The notes beneath the pieces were generated by a model that worked only from the letters and a program-made list of their open reading frames with translations, searched no databases and had not been told where the DNA came from. Below are positions 24,585 through 32,929 of a stretch of DNA of 64,000 nucleotides, piece by piece. The stretch comes from Geodermatophilus ruber. GTDB lineage: Bacteria > Actinomycetota > Actinomycetes > Mycobacteriales > Geodermatophilaceae. The stretch covers positions 124,001-188,000 of the forward strand of contig NZ_FOSW01000008.1 in NCBI RefSeq assembly GCF_900114385.1. Direction: 5' to 3'. Both the position numbers and the translations under genes were made by a program. The number at the start of each line of letters is the position of its first letter. Within the stretch, counting starts at the first letter, position 1.

Positions 24585-25505
24585 TCAGGCGATTCCCCAT
24601 CCGTCGAAGTCGGGCCCCAGGTGAGCGCGCAGGCGCCGCACGTCGTCTGCGAGCACGGCTCCGATCCGCTCCCGCAGCGCGTCGGCGATGTCGACGCGGG
24701 GCGGGGGGCCGGTCCGGCCGCCGCTCCGGCCGGTGACCCGGCGGATCCTGCTGAGCGTGTTGCTCTCCAGTTCCTTGAAGCGCCGGGTGCGGGGGAATCG
24801 GCGCTTGAGGCCCCTGCGGACCCGGAGCGGGACCAGTGAGCGAGCGGGGCGGTCCTCGGTCCGGTAGAAGTCCCGGTCCAGGTCGGCCGGCGCGAAGTCC
24901 GGATCGACCCCGATGAAGTCGTACACCCTCCGCATCGTGACCTGCCGGTCGGAACGGAGCTCCTCCGAGGTGATCACGAGGAGTTGTTCGCGTGGGAAGT
25001 GCTCGAGGTACTGCTCGATCTGCAGGGCGTACCGGCTGTAGTCGAGGTAGGCGGGGTCGGCGAACACCGCCTCGGCGAAGGCTGCCTTCTCCCTGCCCTC
25101 GGCGACGCGGTGCTGGTAGTGCGACCGGATCCGGGAGACCGGATCGCGCACCACGTAGACGAGCCGGACGTCGGGGAGATGCGTCGCGATCCGCGCAGGG
25201 ACGCCCGCGTAGCGGGGGTACTTGGTGTACAGGTTGGACGCTTCCCCGACGGCCAGGATCTCCGGGCCGGGCGGCGGGAACTGCCGTCGGTACCAGTCGA
25301 TCCCGCGATGCCAGTTGGACTCCGCGACGAAGAACTCCGGCGCCTTGTACCGGGGCGTGGCCACCTGGGGGTGCGCGCTGAGGTAGTGGTAGAGGCTCGT
25401 GGTGCCGGCCTTCATCGCCCCGATCAGCAGGAAGGTGGGCAGGCGCCCGGCGGTGGCGACCCCGGTCCCGGCCCGCAGGTGTGGATCGCGTGCGTCTCCG
25501 GTCAT
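24585..25505 (-). CDS. PAPS-dependent sulfotransferase family protein
   Basis: A 306-residue cytosolic-type sulfotransferase. The 5'-phosphosulfate loop is LLIGAMKAGTTSLYHYL (residues 26-42) and the 3'-phosphate site is VVRDPVSRIRSHYQH (about 119-133), both as in heparan-sulfate/NodH-like enzymes. The RYALQIEQYLEHFPREQLLV segment is also typical. It would move sulfate from PAPS to a carbohydrate or lipid acceptor. It is convergent with the ATP sulfurylase gene that could feed it through APS; the APS kinase must be elsewhere. The start at 25505 fits the family length. A long palindrome lies 134 bases upstream. Confidence 0.87.
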   Translation of the reverse strand: MTGDARDPHLRAGTGVATAGRLPTFLLIGAMKAGTTSLYHYLSAHPQVATPRYKAPEFFVAESNWHRGIDWYRRQFPPPGPEILAVGEASNLYTKYPRYAGVPARIATHLPDVRLVYVVRDPVSRIRSHYQHRVAEGREKAAFAEAVFADPAYLDYSRYALQIEQYLEHFPREQLLVITSEELRSDRQVTMRRVYDFIGVDPDFAPADLDRDFYRTEDRPARSLVPLRVRRGLKRRFPRTRRFKELESNTLSRIRRVTGRSGGRTGPPPRVDIADALRERIGAVLADDVRRLRAHLGPDFDGWGIA

Positions 25506-25638
25506 GATCGGCGCCCCTCGCGTTCTCGTGGCGGCCGCGCGATCGGCGGGCCGCCCTGGAGAGTGCGGCGAATCATCGCGTAGCGGCGCCCGCTCAGGAA
25601 GGGGGCGGGCAACCCTTCCCGGGATGCCGGCGGGCCTC

Positions 25639-25681
25639 CTGCAACCTGAGCGGGCGGGGTCCCCGCCCGCTCAGGTTGCAG
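25639..25681. repeat. 43-base perfect palindrome in a divergent promoter region
   Basis: A 21-base arm (25639-25659: CTGCAACCTGAGCGGG plus CGGGG) is mirrored exactly by 25661-25681 around one central T. As RNA it would form a very stable hairpin on either strand. It lies between divergent genes, where a terminator is not expected. It could insulate the two promoters, or mark the end of a lost gene. Confidence 0.6.
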
Positions 25682-25756
25682 ATCCAGGTGCGCATGGTGA
25701 ACCGGGCGGGATCGGTCGGGTTCCCCAACGGTGGTGGGCGCTTTCGTGCCTGAGTC

Positions 25757-25790
25757 TTGACGCGCGCAAAGGCGCCGCGCTTGTATACAT
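25757..25790 (+). promoter_or_regulatory. promoter with GntR-type operator before the flavin reductase
   Basis: TTGACG (25757-25762) is followed after 18 bases by TTGTAT, or after 21 by TATACA. The palindrome TTGTATACAT (25781-25790) covers the -10 region and fits the T-n-G-T..A-C-n-A operator of FCD-type GntR proteins. The same decamer family occurs twice in front of the amidohydrolase gene at 27260-27291. Confidence 0.6.
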
Positions 25791-25825
25791 CGAAATCCTG
25801 GAAAGACCGTAGGCGAGGAGTCAGC

Positions 25826-26395
25826 GTGAGCGATGCGGTAGTCCGGCCCCACGACGAGCTCGACCTCAGCGGGGCGTTCCGCCGCTCGATGAGTCTGTTG
25901 ACGGCAGGCGTCGCTGTCGTGACGACCTCCGTGGGCGGTCGGCCCTGGGGCATGACGATCACCGCCACCTGCTCCGTCTCCGCTGAGCCCCCCATGGTCC
26001 TGGTGTCTCTTGCGCAGACGTCCGTCCCGGCGCGCATGATCGCCGAACACGGCGAGTACGGGCTGTGCCTCCTGGGTGCCCATGGCATCGAGACGGCCAA
26101 GTTCGGTGCCGCCCCGGGGATGCCGAAGTTCCTCGACGAGGTCGGCCGCGTCCTGCCCGGCGCTGGTCGCACGCCGTGCGTCAGTGGTTCGATCGCCCAC
26201 CTGGACTGCGCCGTGGTCGAGCGGGTGGAGGCCGGTGACCACGTCATCTACATCGGGCGGGTCCGGGAGATCGCCTTCCCGAGCACCGGTGCGCCCCTCC
26301 TGTACGGCGCGCGGCAGTACCAGCGCACGGTGCCGGCGCTCCAGTTGGCGACGTCGGAGTCCGAGGACCACGCACTGGCCTATTCGGCCTGGTGA
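25826..26395 (+). CDS. flavin reductase family protein
   Basis: A 189-residue FMN-binding split-barrel reductase (HpaC/DIM6 type). It begins FRRSMSLLTAGVAVVTTSVG and shows GMTITATCSVSAEPPMVLVS, the flavin-binding core of the family. It would reduce free FMN or FAD with NAD(P)H and hand it to the HpaB-type oxygenase at 28928, forming a two-component monooxygenase. GTG 25826 follows GCGAGGAG; an in-frame start at 25757 would overlap the promoter. Its promoter carries the GntR-type operator, so it appears to belong to the same regulon although it is split from the main operon by the regulator gene. Confidence 0.87.
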   Translation: MSDAVVRPHDELDLSGAFRRSMSLLTAGVAVVTTSVGGRPWGMTITATCSVSAEPPMVLVSLAQTSVPARMIAEHGEYGLCLLGAHGIETAKFGAAPGMPKFLDEVGRVLPGAGRTPCVSGSIAHLDCAVVERVEAGDHVIYIGRVREIAFPSTGAPLLYGARQYQRTVPALQLATSESEDHALAYSAW

Positions 26396-26436
26396 AGCGC
26401 GTCGCCTGACAGCCCGCCGGGTCCTCGTGCCCGGCG

Positions 26437-27120
26437 TCAGGGTCGGGGCACGAGGAGCGCGTCGACCGAGGTCGAGGCCTGGATGATCTCGGAGAGCTTC
26501 CGGCGCGTGGTGTCCAGGTGTTCCTTGACGATGGCCGCGGCCATCTCGGGGTCGCGAGCGCGGACCGCGTCGACCAGCGAGTGGTGCTGGACCCGGGAGT
26601 TGTCCCGAAACTCCTGGTCGACCGTGACCGCCAGGCGGACGTAGGGCTCGGACTGAGCTCGCAGGGACTGGATGAGCGAGGTGAGGCGCGGCATGCGGCT
26701 GCCTTCGAAGAGTCGCATGTGGAAGGCCTCGTGATCAGCGAACCAACCGGAGTCCACGCGGTGCTCCCGGATCTTCGCGAACCGCGCCTCGAGGTCGGCG
26801 ACCAGTGCGTCGTCCGCGACGGCGGCGCACCGTGACGCGGCGAGTTGTTCCATCGGCAACCGGATGTCGTAGATCTCCAGCAGTTCGCTCAGTGAGGGGT
26901 GGAAGACGTAGGCCGTCCGGCCGTTCCGGGTCAGGAGCCCGCGTGCGACTAGTTCCTGGATCGCCTCCCGCACGGGAGTACGGCTGATCCCGAGCCGGGC
27001 GGCCCACTCCTCCTCATAGACCGGTTCATCGGGCTTGACCGCGCCGATGATCACTGCTTCCCGGATGGCGGCGGTGGCCAGTTCCGCAGCCGTTGCCTGG
27101 CCTGGGACTCGGCGGCTCAT
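26437..27120 (-). CDS. GntR family transcriptional regulator (FCD subgroup)
   Basis: A 227-residue regulator. The winged helix (about residues 10-75) contains EEWAARLGISRTPVREAIQE, the GntR recognition motif; the helical FCD effector domain follows, with metal/ligand-site residues in ADHEAFHMRLFEG and VQHHSLVDAV. ATG 27120 is preferred over frames running up to 27291, because those would place the operators inside the coding region; AGCGAGGTGGGG precedes it. It faces the amidohydrolase operon and probably represses it and the flavin reductase until a pathway compound binds. Confidence 0.88.
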   Translation of the reverse strand: MSRRVPGQATAAELATAAIREAVIIGAVKPDEPVYEEEWAARLGISRTPVREAIQELVARGLLTRNGRTAYVFHPSLSELLEIYDIRLPMEQLAASRCAAVADDALVADLEARFAKIREHRVDSGWFADHEAFHMRLFEGSRMPRLTSLIQSLRAQSEPYVRLAVTVDQEFRDNSRVQHHSLVDAVRARDPEMAAAIVKEHLDTTRRKLSEIIQASTSVDALLVPRP

Positions 27121-27428
27121 CCCCACCTCGCTGTGCGGTCGTCGTGGTGTCGGATGGGGCAAAGCGTCGGCGAGTCGCGGCCGGCGCCCGTTGAAGAGTA
27201 GCGGGTTCTCGCCTCCGGCGGTGCACAACCGTTCACTTCGCATCCAAGTCCCGATTTCTTTGTATGCAGAAGACCCTTGACTTGTATGCAAGCACGAGTA
27301 CGTTCAGCGCCACGCAAGTCGACGGGCGCCTTGGTGTCCACGGACTCTGGCGGGCCACTCTGCCGCTGAGCCGTCGTTCTGCCAAGGCCCCGGGTGGCTG
27401 ATCTGTCGTCCACCGGAGGTGGTCTGCC
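27121..27428. other. 308-bp divergent control region of the second catabolic locus
   Basis: Between the GntR gene (leftward) and the amidohydrolase operon (rightward). The middle holds two operator decamers and a promoter (27260-27304). The rest shows no gene. The leader before GTG 27429 is about 115 bases, with a CCACCGGAGGTGG ribosome-site region that can fold on itself (CCACC/GGTGG). Confidence 0.6.
27260..27304 (+). promoter_or_regulatory. GntR-type double operator and promoter of the amidohydrolase operon
   Basis: TTGTATGCAG (27260-27269) and TTGTATGCAA (27282-27291) repeat in the same orientation 22 bases apart, two helical turns. A rightward promoter fits TTGACT (27277-27282) and TACGTT (27299-27304) with a 16-base spacer, so the second operator sits inside the spacer. 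Both decamers match the site at 25781 before the flavin reductase. Confidence 0.62.
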
Positions 27429-28856
27429 GTGCGAACCGAGTGGTTGCTCGTGGAGAACGGGAACGTCATCGATGCCACCGGCCGGGCGGTCCAGCCGAAC
27501 GCGACGGTGCTCGTCCGCGGGAACCTGATCGAGGCGGTCGGCACGGACGTCGCCGACCGGGTGCCCCGGGGGGAAGCCGTCACGCGGGTCGATGCCTCGG
27601 GAAAGACCGTCATGCCCGGTCTCATCGACGCGCACTGTCACATGACCTACGGCGAGAGCCGGAGCGAGGAGGAGATCGACCTCTACACCAGTCCGGAGCT
27701 GCGCACGCTGAAGGCCGCCTTCCACGCCCAGAAGGTCCTGCGCGCCGGGGTCACCGGGATCTCCCAGCCCGGCGGCAGCTACTACATCGGCGTCGGCCTC
27801 CGGGAGGCCATCCGGGACGAGATGGTCCTCGGACCACGGATGACGGCGGCCGGTCGCTACATCACCACCAGCAACGGGCTGACCGACTGGTACCCCGACT
27901 CGGTGGGTGTACCGGAGGGGTCGATCGGGGTCCTCGCGAACACGGTGTCGGAGATGATCTCCGAGGTCCGGCACCAGGTGAAGAACGGCGTCGACCTGAT
28001 CAAGCTGGCCGACAGCCCCTACGGGGACTACCAGGCCTTCACCGACGACGAGATGAAGACCGTCACCGCCCTGGCCCACCAGCTGGGCAAGCGGGTCACG
28101 ATCCACGCGCGTGGCTCGTCAGAGGTCGGCGCGGCAGTCAACGCCGGCATCGACTGGATCATGCACGGCAACACGATGACCGACGACGTCATCGAGCGAC
28201 TCGCCGACTCCCGGACACCGCTCGTCCCGACGCTGCTCCTGCTCGCCAATGTCGCGGAGTGGGGGCGGCTGGTCGGGGCGCCGGCGCCCCTGCGGGACGG
28301 GATGGCCCGCGCCCTGGACAAGACCGCGGCCACCCTGCACCGCGCCCACGAGGCCGGCGTCGTCTTCGTGACGGGCACGGACAGCGGCTTCTCCGTCACG
28401 CCCTACGGCGAGTGGCACGCCCGGGAACTGGAACTGCTCATGGACTACGCCGGGCTGTCGGCCATGGAGGCGATCCAGGCGGCGACCTGCAACGCCGCCG
28501 TGACCCTGAACCTCGAGGGCCGGGTCGGCACCCTCGAGCCCGGCATGCTCGCGGACATCATCGTCGTCGACGGCGATCCCCTGCAGGACATCCGCGTCCT
28601 CCAGGACAAGCGGAACATCCTCACGGTCATCAAGGACGGCGCTCCCGTCTCGTTCGACGAGGAGGCACTCGCCCGGCGCTGGCCGCACGAGCGAGGACAG
28701 ACCTACTCCACCCATGACCTGACCTACGACCTCGTCCAGGGCAACGGCGAGGTGGAGTCCGACGGCGAGGAACAGCTCTCCTGGAGCGCGGACGACCAGC
28801 GTGACCTCGTCGCGACGGTGAAGCGCAGGGAGGCGGGTGCCGTCATGCCCGACTGA
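27429..28856 (+). CDS. amidohydrolase family protein (imidazolonepropionase-like)
   Basis: A 475-residue metal-dependent hydrolase. The TIM-barrel metal ligands are visible: H69 and H71 in LIDAHCHM, a Lys in LIKLADS (about 191) that may be carboxylated, His in VTIHARG (about 225), His in IMHGNT (about 246) and Asp in TGTDSG (about 318). The tail ends with the usual [19 protein letters not shown] and then about 60 extra residues. Such enzymes open cyclic amides, imides or other C-N bonds. GTG 27429 follows CCGGAGGTGG. It is the first gene of the GntR-controlled operon. Substrate unknown. Confidence 0.87.
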   Translation: MRTEWLLVENGNVIDATGRAVQPNATVLVRGNLIEAVGTDVADRVPRGEAVTRVDASGKTVMPGLIDAHCHMTYGESRSEEEIDLYTSPELRTLKAAFHAQKVLRAGVTGISQPGGSYYIGVGLREAIRDEMVLGPRMTAAGRYITTSNGLTDWYPDSVGVPEGSIGVLANTVSEMISEVRHQVKNGVDLIKLADSPYGDYQAFTDDEMKTVTALAHQLGKRVTIHARGSSEVGAAVNAGIDWIMHGNTMTDDVIERLADSRTPLVPTLLLLANVAEWGRLVGAPAPLRDGMARALDKTAATLHRAHEAGVVFVTGTDSGFSVTPYGEWHARELELLMDYAGLSAMEAIQAATCNAAVTLNLEGRVGTLEPGMLADIIVVDGDPLQDIRVLQDKRNILTVIKDGAPVSFDEEALARRWPHERGQTYSTHDLTYDLVQGNGEVESDGEEQLSWSADDQRDLVATVKRREAGAVMPD

Positions 28857-28927
28857 GGGGCATCCCGCTCGACCGTTCCGCGTCCGCACAGCCCGATCCC
28901 ATGACCGGCCACATCCGAGGAGCAGAC

Positions 28928-30484
28928 ATGACCGAGCAACTGCTGTCCGAGCCCACGGGCACCGACGAGCCCGTCGCCACCCGACCTCAGACGGGGGACG
29001 AGTACCTGGAGAGCCTGCGGGACGGGCGCGAGGTCTGGTTCCGCGGCGAGCGGGTCGAGGACGTCACGACCCACCCGGCGTTCCGCAACAGCACCCGCAT
29101 GATCGCCCGGCTCTACGACGCCCTGCACGACGAGACCCGCAACCAGAAGCTGGTCGTCCCCACCGACACCGGCAACGGCGGGATGACGCACGCCTTCTTC
29201 AAGGCGCCCTACACGGTCGAGGACCTCCAGGCCGGCGCCGACGCCTGTGCCGAGTGGGCGCGGCAGACCTACGGCTTCATGGGCCGGACTCCCGACTACA
29301 AGGCCGGGTTCCTCTCCACCCTCGGGTCGAACACGGAGTACTACTCGCCGTTCCAGGACAACGCGCGGCGCTGGTACAAGGAGGGCCAGGAGAAGGTCCT
29401 CTACTTCAACCACGCGATCGTCAACCCGCCCGTCGACCGGAACAAGGCGATGGAGCAGGTCAAGGACGTGTACATGCACGTCGAGAAGGAGACCGACGCC
29501 GGTCTCCACGTCTCCGGCGCCAAGGTTGTGGCCACCGGCTCCGTCCTGTGCCAGTACAACTTCATCGGGAACTACTCGCCGACTCCGATCAAGACCAAGG
29601 AGTTCTCGGCGATGTTCGCCGTCCCCATGGCGACGCCGGGGGTGAAGCTCATCAGCCGGCCGTCCTACGAGTACGCCGCCGGCCGGACCGGGAGCCCGTT
29701 CGACAACCCGCTCTCCAGCCGCCTGGACGAGAACGACTCAGTCTTCATCTTCGACAACGTGTTCGTCCCGTGGGAGAACGTCTTCTGCTACGACCCCGAC
29801 AAGGCGTCGGAGTTCTACATGGGCTCCGGGTTCATCTGGCGCGGGCTCCTGCAGGGCTGCATCCGCTACGCGGTGAAGCTCGACTTCCTCTGCGGTGTGC
29901 TGCTCAAGAGCCTGGAGATGACCGGCACCCGTGACTTCAGGGGGGTGCAGACCCGGATCGGTGAGCTGATCACCTACCGGCACCTGTTCTGGTCCCTCGT
30001 GACCGCCATGGTGCAGGGCGCCACCAAGTGGTCGGACGGCACCTACGTCCCCAACGTCGAGGCCTGCACCGTCTACCGCATCATGGGCGGCCAGGTGTAC
30101 CCCCGTATCCGGGACATCTTCCAGAAGGACATCGCCAGCGCCCTGATCTACACGAACTCCTCGGCCCAGGACTGGGGCGTGGAGGAGCTCCGTCCCTACC
30201 TCGACAAGTACGTCCGCGGTTCGAACGGCTTCTCCGCCGAGGAGCGCGTCAAGGTCCTCAAGCTCGCCTGGGACGCGATCGGCACCGACTTCGGGAGCCG
30301 GCACGAGCTCTACGAGCGGAACTACGCCGGCAACCACGAGCAGGTCCAGGTCGACGCCTATCTCGGCGCCACGGCCGCCGGACGGGTGGACGAGTTCGTG
30401 TCCTTCGTCGACCAGTGCATGTCGGAGTACGACACCGACGGCTGGACCGTTCCGGACCTGATCGACCCCCGTAGCGGGCTGTGA
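28928..30484 (+). CDS. HpaB-type flavin-dependent monooxygenase, oxygenase component
   Basis: A 518-residue protein of the 4-hydroxyphenylacetate 3-hydroxylase family (acyl-CoA-dehydrogenase-like fold). Typical segments are [18 protein letters not shown] near the start, [12 protein letters not shown] and the flavin region ISRPSYEY. These enzymes use reduced FAD or FMN from a partner reductase to hydroxylate phenols or heterocycles; the flavin reductase at 25826 is the natural partner. ATG 28928 follows CGAGGAGCAGAC, which decides it over an in-frame ATG at 28901. It overlaps the next gene's start by four bases. Substrate not determined. Confidence 0.88.
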   Translation: MTEQLLSEPTGTDEPVATRPQTGDEYLESLRDGREVWFRGERVEDVTTHPAFRNSTRMIARLYDALHDETRNQKLVVPTDTGNGGMTHAFFKAPYTVEDLQAGADACAEWARQTYGFMGRTPDYKAGFLSTLGSNTEYYSPFQDNARRWYKEGQEKVLYFNHAIVNPPVDRNKAMEQVKDVYMHVEKETDAGLHVSGAKVVATGSVLCQYNFIGNYSPTPIKTKEFSAMFAVPMATPGVKLISRPSYEYAAGRTGSPFDNPLSSRLDENDSVFIFDNVFVPWENVFCYDPDKASEFYMGSGFIWRGLLQGCIRYAVKLDFLCGVLLKSLEMTGTRDFRGVQTRIGELITYRHLFWSLVTAMVQGATKWSDGTYVPNVEACTVYRIMGGQVYPRIRDIFQKDIASALIYTNSSAQDWGVEELRPYLDKYVRGSNGFSAEERVKVLKLAWDAIGTDFGSRHELYERNYAGNHEQVQVDAYLGATAAGRVDEFVSFVDQCMSEYDTDGWTVPDLIDPRSGL

Positions 30485-31803
30485 ACCAGCCCGTCCCCTC
30501 CGGGACACGCCGCGGGCCGGGCGCGCCCGGCCCGCGGTACCCCCAGCCGGTCCTGACCTATCCCCTCACGGTGCCGTCGGGCACGACGAGGGTGATCGAG
30601 GCTGGCGACGGGGACGACGTCGTGGTCCTGCTCCACGGTGTCGGCGCCCGCGCCGACCGCTGGCGGGAGAACCTGGCGGCCTTGACCGATGCGGGGTTCC
30701 ACGTCTACGCCCTGGACTTCCCCGGGCACGGCTTCGCGCAGAAGGGCATCGGTCCCGACTACTCCGTGCGCGGCTTCGCGCAGTTCGTCCGGGAGGTCCT
30801 CGACGAGCTGGGGGTCGTGTCGACGGCGGTCGTCGGCACCTCGCTCGGCGGCCACGTCGCCGCCCGCCTGGCGGTGGACGAGCCCGAGCGCGTCACCGCC
30901 GTCGTCCTGGTCGGCCCGATGGGGCTGGTTCCGGTGGGCGCCGATGCCCGGCAGGCCCTGGCCGACGCCGTCGTGGACACCGGTCGCGACAGAATTGCGC
31001 GGAAGCTGCGCGTCCTCGTCCACGACGACGGCCTGGTGACCGAGTCGTGGATCGAGGAGGAGTGGCGGATCAACAACTCCGGCGGCGCGGCGGAGTCGAT
31101 GGCCGCGCTGGCGGCCTACTTCGCCGAGCGGATCGACGACGACCTGGTCGGCGGTGAGCTCGCCGCCTCGGCCCCGGACGTGCGGTGCCTGCTCGTCTGG
31201 GGCAGCGACGACGTCCTGGTCCCGACGGCGCTGGCGCAGCCGGCCCTGTCCGTCCTCCCGCCGGGCACGGAACTGGTGCTGATCGAGGCCGCCGGCCATG
31301 CCCCGTACCTGGAACGGCCCGACGACTTCAACCGTCCGGTCGTCGACTTCCTGACGAGCGCCCGAGGGCGCCTGTCACCCACCCACCGTCCTGAGGAGGA
31401 CCAGGTGTCCATCGCAGACAGACGCGAGGTCCGCGTGCCCGGTCTCGCGGAACCGCTCAGCCACTACACCGACGTGGTCGTGCACCAGGGCGTGGCCTAC
31501 GTCTCCGGCTGCATCGCCGTCGACGAGGAGGGGCAGCTGGTCGGGGAGGGGGACGTCGTGGCGCAGACGCGGCAGTGCCTGCTGAACATGGAGCGCGCCC
31601 TCCGCGCGGTCGGATCCACGTTCGGGGACGTCCTGAAGGTGACGGTCTTCCTGACCGACATCGCCGACCGCACGCGGATCAACCCGGTCCGCCAGGAGTT
31701 CTTCGGCGAGGCGCGACCGGCGAGCACGCTGGTCCAGATCAGTGCGCTCGCCCTCCCCGGAGCGGCCGTCGAGATCGAGGCCGTTGCGGCGGTCCGCTCG
31801 TGA
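30481..31803 (+). CDS. alpha/beta hydrolase fused in frame to a RidA-family domain
   Basis: One uninterrupted frame of 440 residues with two domains. Residues 25-295 are an alpha/beta hydrolase: oxyanion LLHGVGA, nucleophile S121 in VGTSLGGH, acid D243/D244 in GSDDVLVP, His 273 in GHAPYLERP, as in meta-cleavage hydrolases. Residues 309-440 are a RidA/YjgF domain ([20 protein letters not shown] onward, ending VEIEAVAAV). The RidA Arg that binds 2-imino acids is replaced: PAST stands where PART is usual, so classic imine deamination is unlikely. GTG 30481 overlaps the oxygenase stop. An internal GTG with its own ribosome site could also give free RidA. Confidence 0.83.
   Translation: MNQPVPSGTRRGPGAPGPRYPQPVLTYPLTVPSGTTRVIEAGDGDDVVVLLHGVGARADRWRENLAALTDAGFHVYALDFPGHGFAQKGIGPDYSVRGFAQFVREVLDELGVVSTAVVGTSLGGHVAARLAVDEPERVTAVVLVGPMGLVPVGADARQALADAVVDTGRDRIARKLRVLVHDDGLVTESWIEEEWRINNSGGAAESMAALAAYFAERIDDDLVGGELAASAPDVRCLLVWGSDDVLVPTALAQPALSVLPPGTELVLIEAAGHAPYLERPDDFNRPVVDFLTSARGRLSPTHRPEEDQVSIADRREVRVPGLAEPLSHYTDVVVHQGVAYVSGCIAVDEEGQLVGEGDVVAQTRQCLLNMERALRAVGSTFGDVLKVTVFLTDIADRTRINPVRQEFFGEARPASTLVQISALALPGAAVEIEAVAAVRS
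31391..31407 (+). promoter_or_regulatory. internal ribosome site and GTG at the RidA domain boundary
   Basis: CTGAGGAGGA (31391-31400) is the strongest ribosome-site match in the local sequence and stands five bases before an in-frame GTG at 31405, exactly where a stand-alone RidA protein would start. There is no stop codon between the two domains, so either a fusion, a separate 132-residue RidA, or both may be made. Confidence 0.5.
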
Positions 31804-31839
31804 GTGCGGCGGCGCACCGGGCCGCGGGGAGGTGCTGAC

Positions 31840-32742
31840 GTGCGCCTCTACAACGTGGCCGGCCGCGCTTTCGTCGCGGCCTCCGACCGGTTGGTCGACG
31901 TGGCCGAGGCCAGTGCCGGCCGCTTCGCGGCCGATCCGCAGGCGCTCTACGAACGCTGGGACGAGTTCCGCGACTGGGCCGCCGGGCTGCCGGCGGACGG
32001 AGCCCCATCCGTGGACCCCACCTGTCTGTCCGCACCGGTCCCGCAACCGCGGCAGGTCTTCGCCATCGGCCTGAACTACGTGGACCACGCCGGGGAGTCC
32101 GGGTTCGCCGTGCCGACCGAGCCGGTGGTCTTCACCAAGTTCGTCAGCTCGTTCACCGGCCCGGCCGGACCGATCGCTCTCCCGCCCGGCAACGTCGACT
32201 GGGAGGTCGAGCTCGTCGCGGTCATCGGCCGGACCGCGAGCGCGGTCCCCGAGGACCGGGCCTGGTCCTACGTGGCGGGACTCACGGTGGCGCAGGACCT
32301 GTCGGAGCGGGCCAGCCAGCTGCGGGGGCCCGCGCCGCAGTTCAGCCTGGCGAAGTCGTTCCCCGGCTTCACCCCGCTGGGGCCCGCGGTCGTCACCCTG
32401 GACGAGGTGGCCGACCCCGACGACCTCGCGATCGAGTGCCGGGTGAGCGGCGAGACGGTGCAGAGCGGCCGGACGTCGGACATGGTCTTCCCCGTCCCGG
32501 AGCTCATCGCGCGGCTCTCGCGGGTGGTCACCCTGCTCCCCGGTGACGTCATCCTCACCGGCACACCGCCGGGCGTCGGGATGGGGCGGACCCCGGCCCG
32601 CTACCTGCGGCCGGGGGACGTCCTGGAGAGCCGCATCGAGGATGTGGGCGAGATGCGGCACCACATGGTCACGGTGCCGCCGCCGGCCCGGGAACCGGCG
32701 GACGACGTCCGGGGCGGCGACGAGGTCGCGGCCCTGGGCTAG
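31840..32742 (+). CDS. fumarylacetoacetate hydrolase family protein
   Basis: A 300-residue FAH-superfamily enzyme. The core includes IGLNYVDHAGESGF, the metal-binding E-x-E in VDWEVELVAVIG, Asp in VAQDLSERASQ, and GDVILTGTPPGVGMGR. Members hydrolyse C-C bonds of acylpyruvates, hydrate or decarboxylate the open products of ring cleavage. GTG 31840 follows GGGGAGGTG; the in-frame ATG-less extension to 31804 is not needed. It lies 36 bases after the hydrolase-RidA gene. With that hydrolase it could process ring-opened intermediates of the compound attacked by the HpaB-type enzyme. Confidence 0.85.
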   Translation: MRLYNVAGRAFVAASDRLVDVAEASAGRFAADPQALYERWDEFRDWAAGLPADGAPSVDPTCLSAPVPQPRQVFAIGLNYVDHAGESGFAVPTEPVVFTKFVSSFTGPAGPIALPPGNVDWEVELVAVIGRTASAVPEDRAWSYVAGLTVAQDLSERASQLRGPAPQFSLAKSFPGFTPLGPAVVTLDEVADPDDLAIECRVSGETVQSGRTSDMVFPVPELIARLSRVVTLLPGDVILTGTPPGVGMGRTPARYLRPGDVLESRIEDVGEMRHHMVTVPPPAREPADDVRGGDEVAALG

Positions 32743-32929
32743 CGCTCCGCACGAGCCGGCGCCCGGGCGCGCACGTCACCCGGGCGCCACCGAGCACCGA
32801 ACTGCTCCGGAGCTGGGTGACGCATGCCCATCGGCCGGGGGAGTGCACCTCGCAGTCCGTCCCCGGGGCGCCCGGGGACGCACCGGTCCACCCCCGGACG
32901 GCCCGGGGAGTCAGTGGAGGGATCAGTAC

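Larger units (their letters stand above)
25506..25825. other. 320-bp divergent intergenic region
   Basis: Lies between the sulfotransferase (leftward) and the flavin reductase (rightward). It holds the 43-base palindrome (25639-25681) and the promoter-operator at 25757-25790. No gene seen. CCGCTCAGG occurs twice on the + strand (near 25591 and 25668). Confidence 0.55.
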
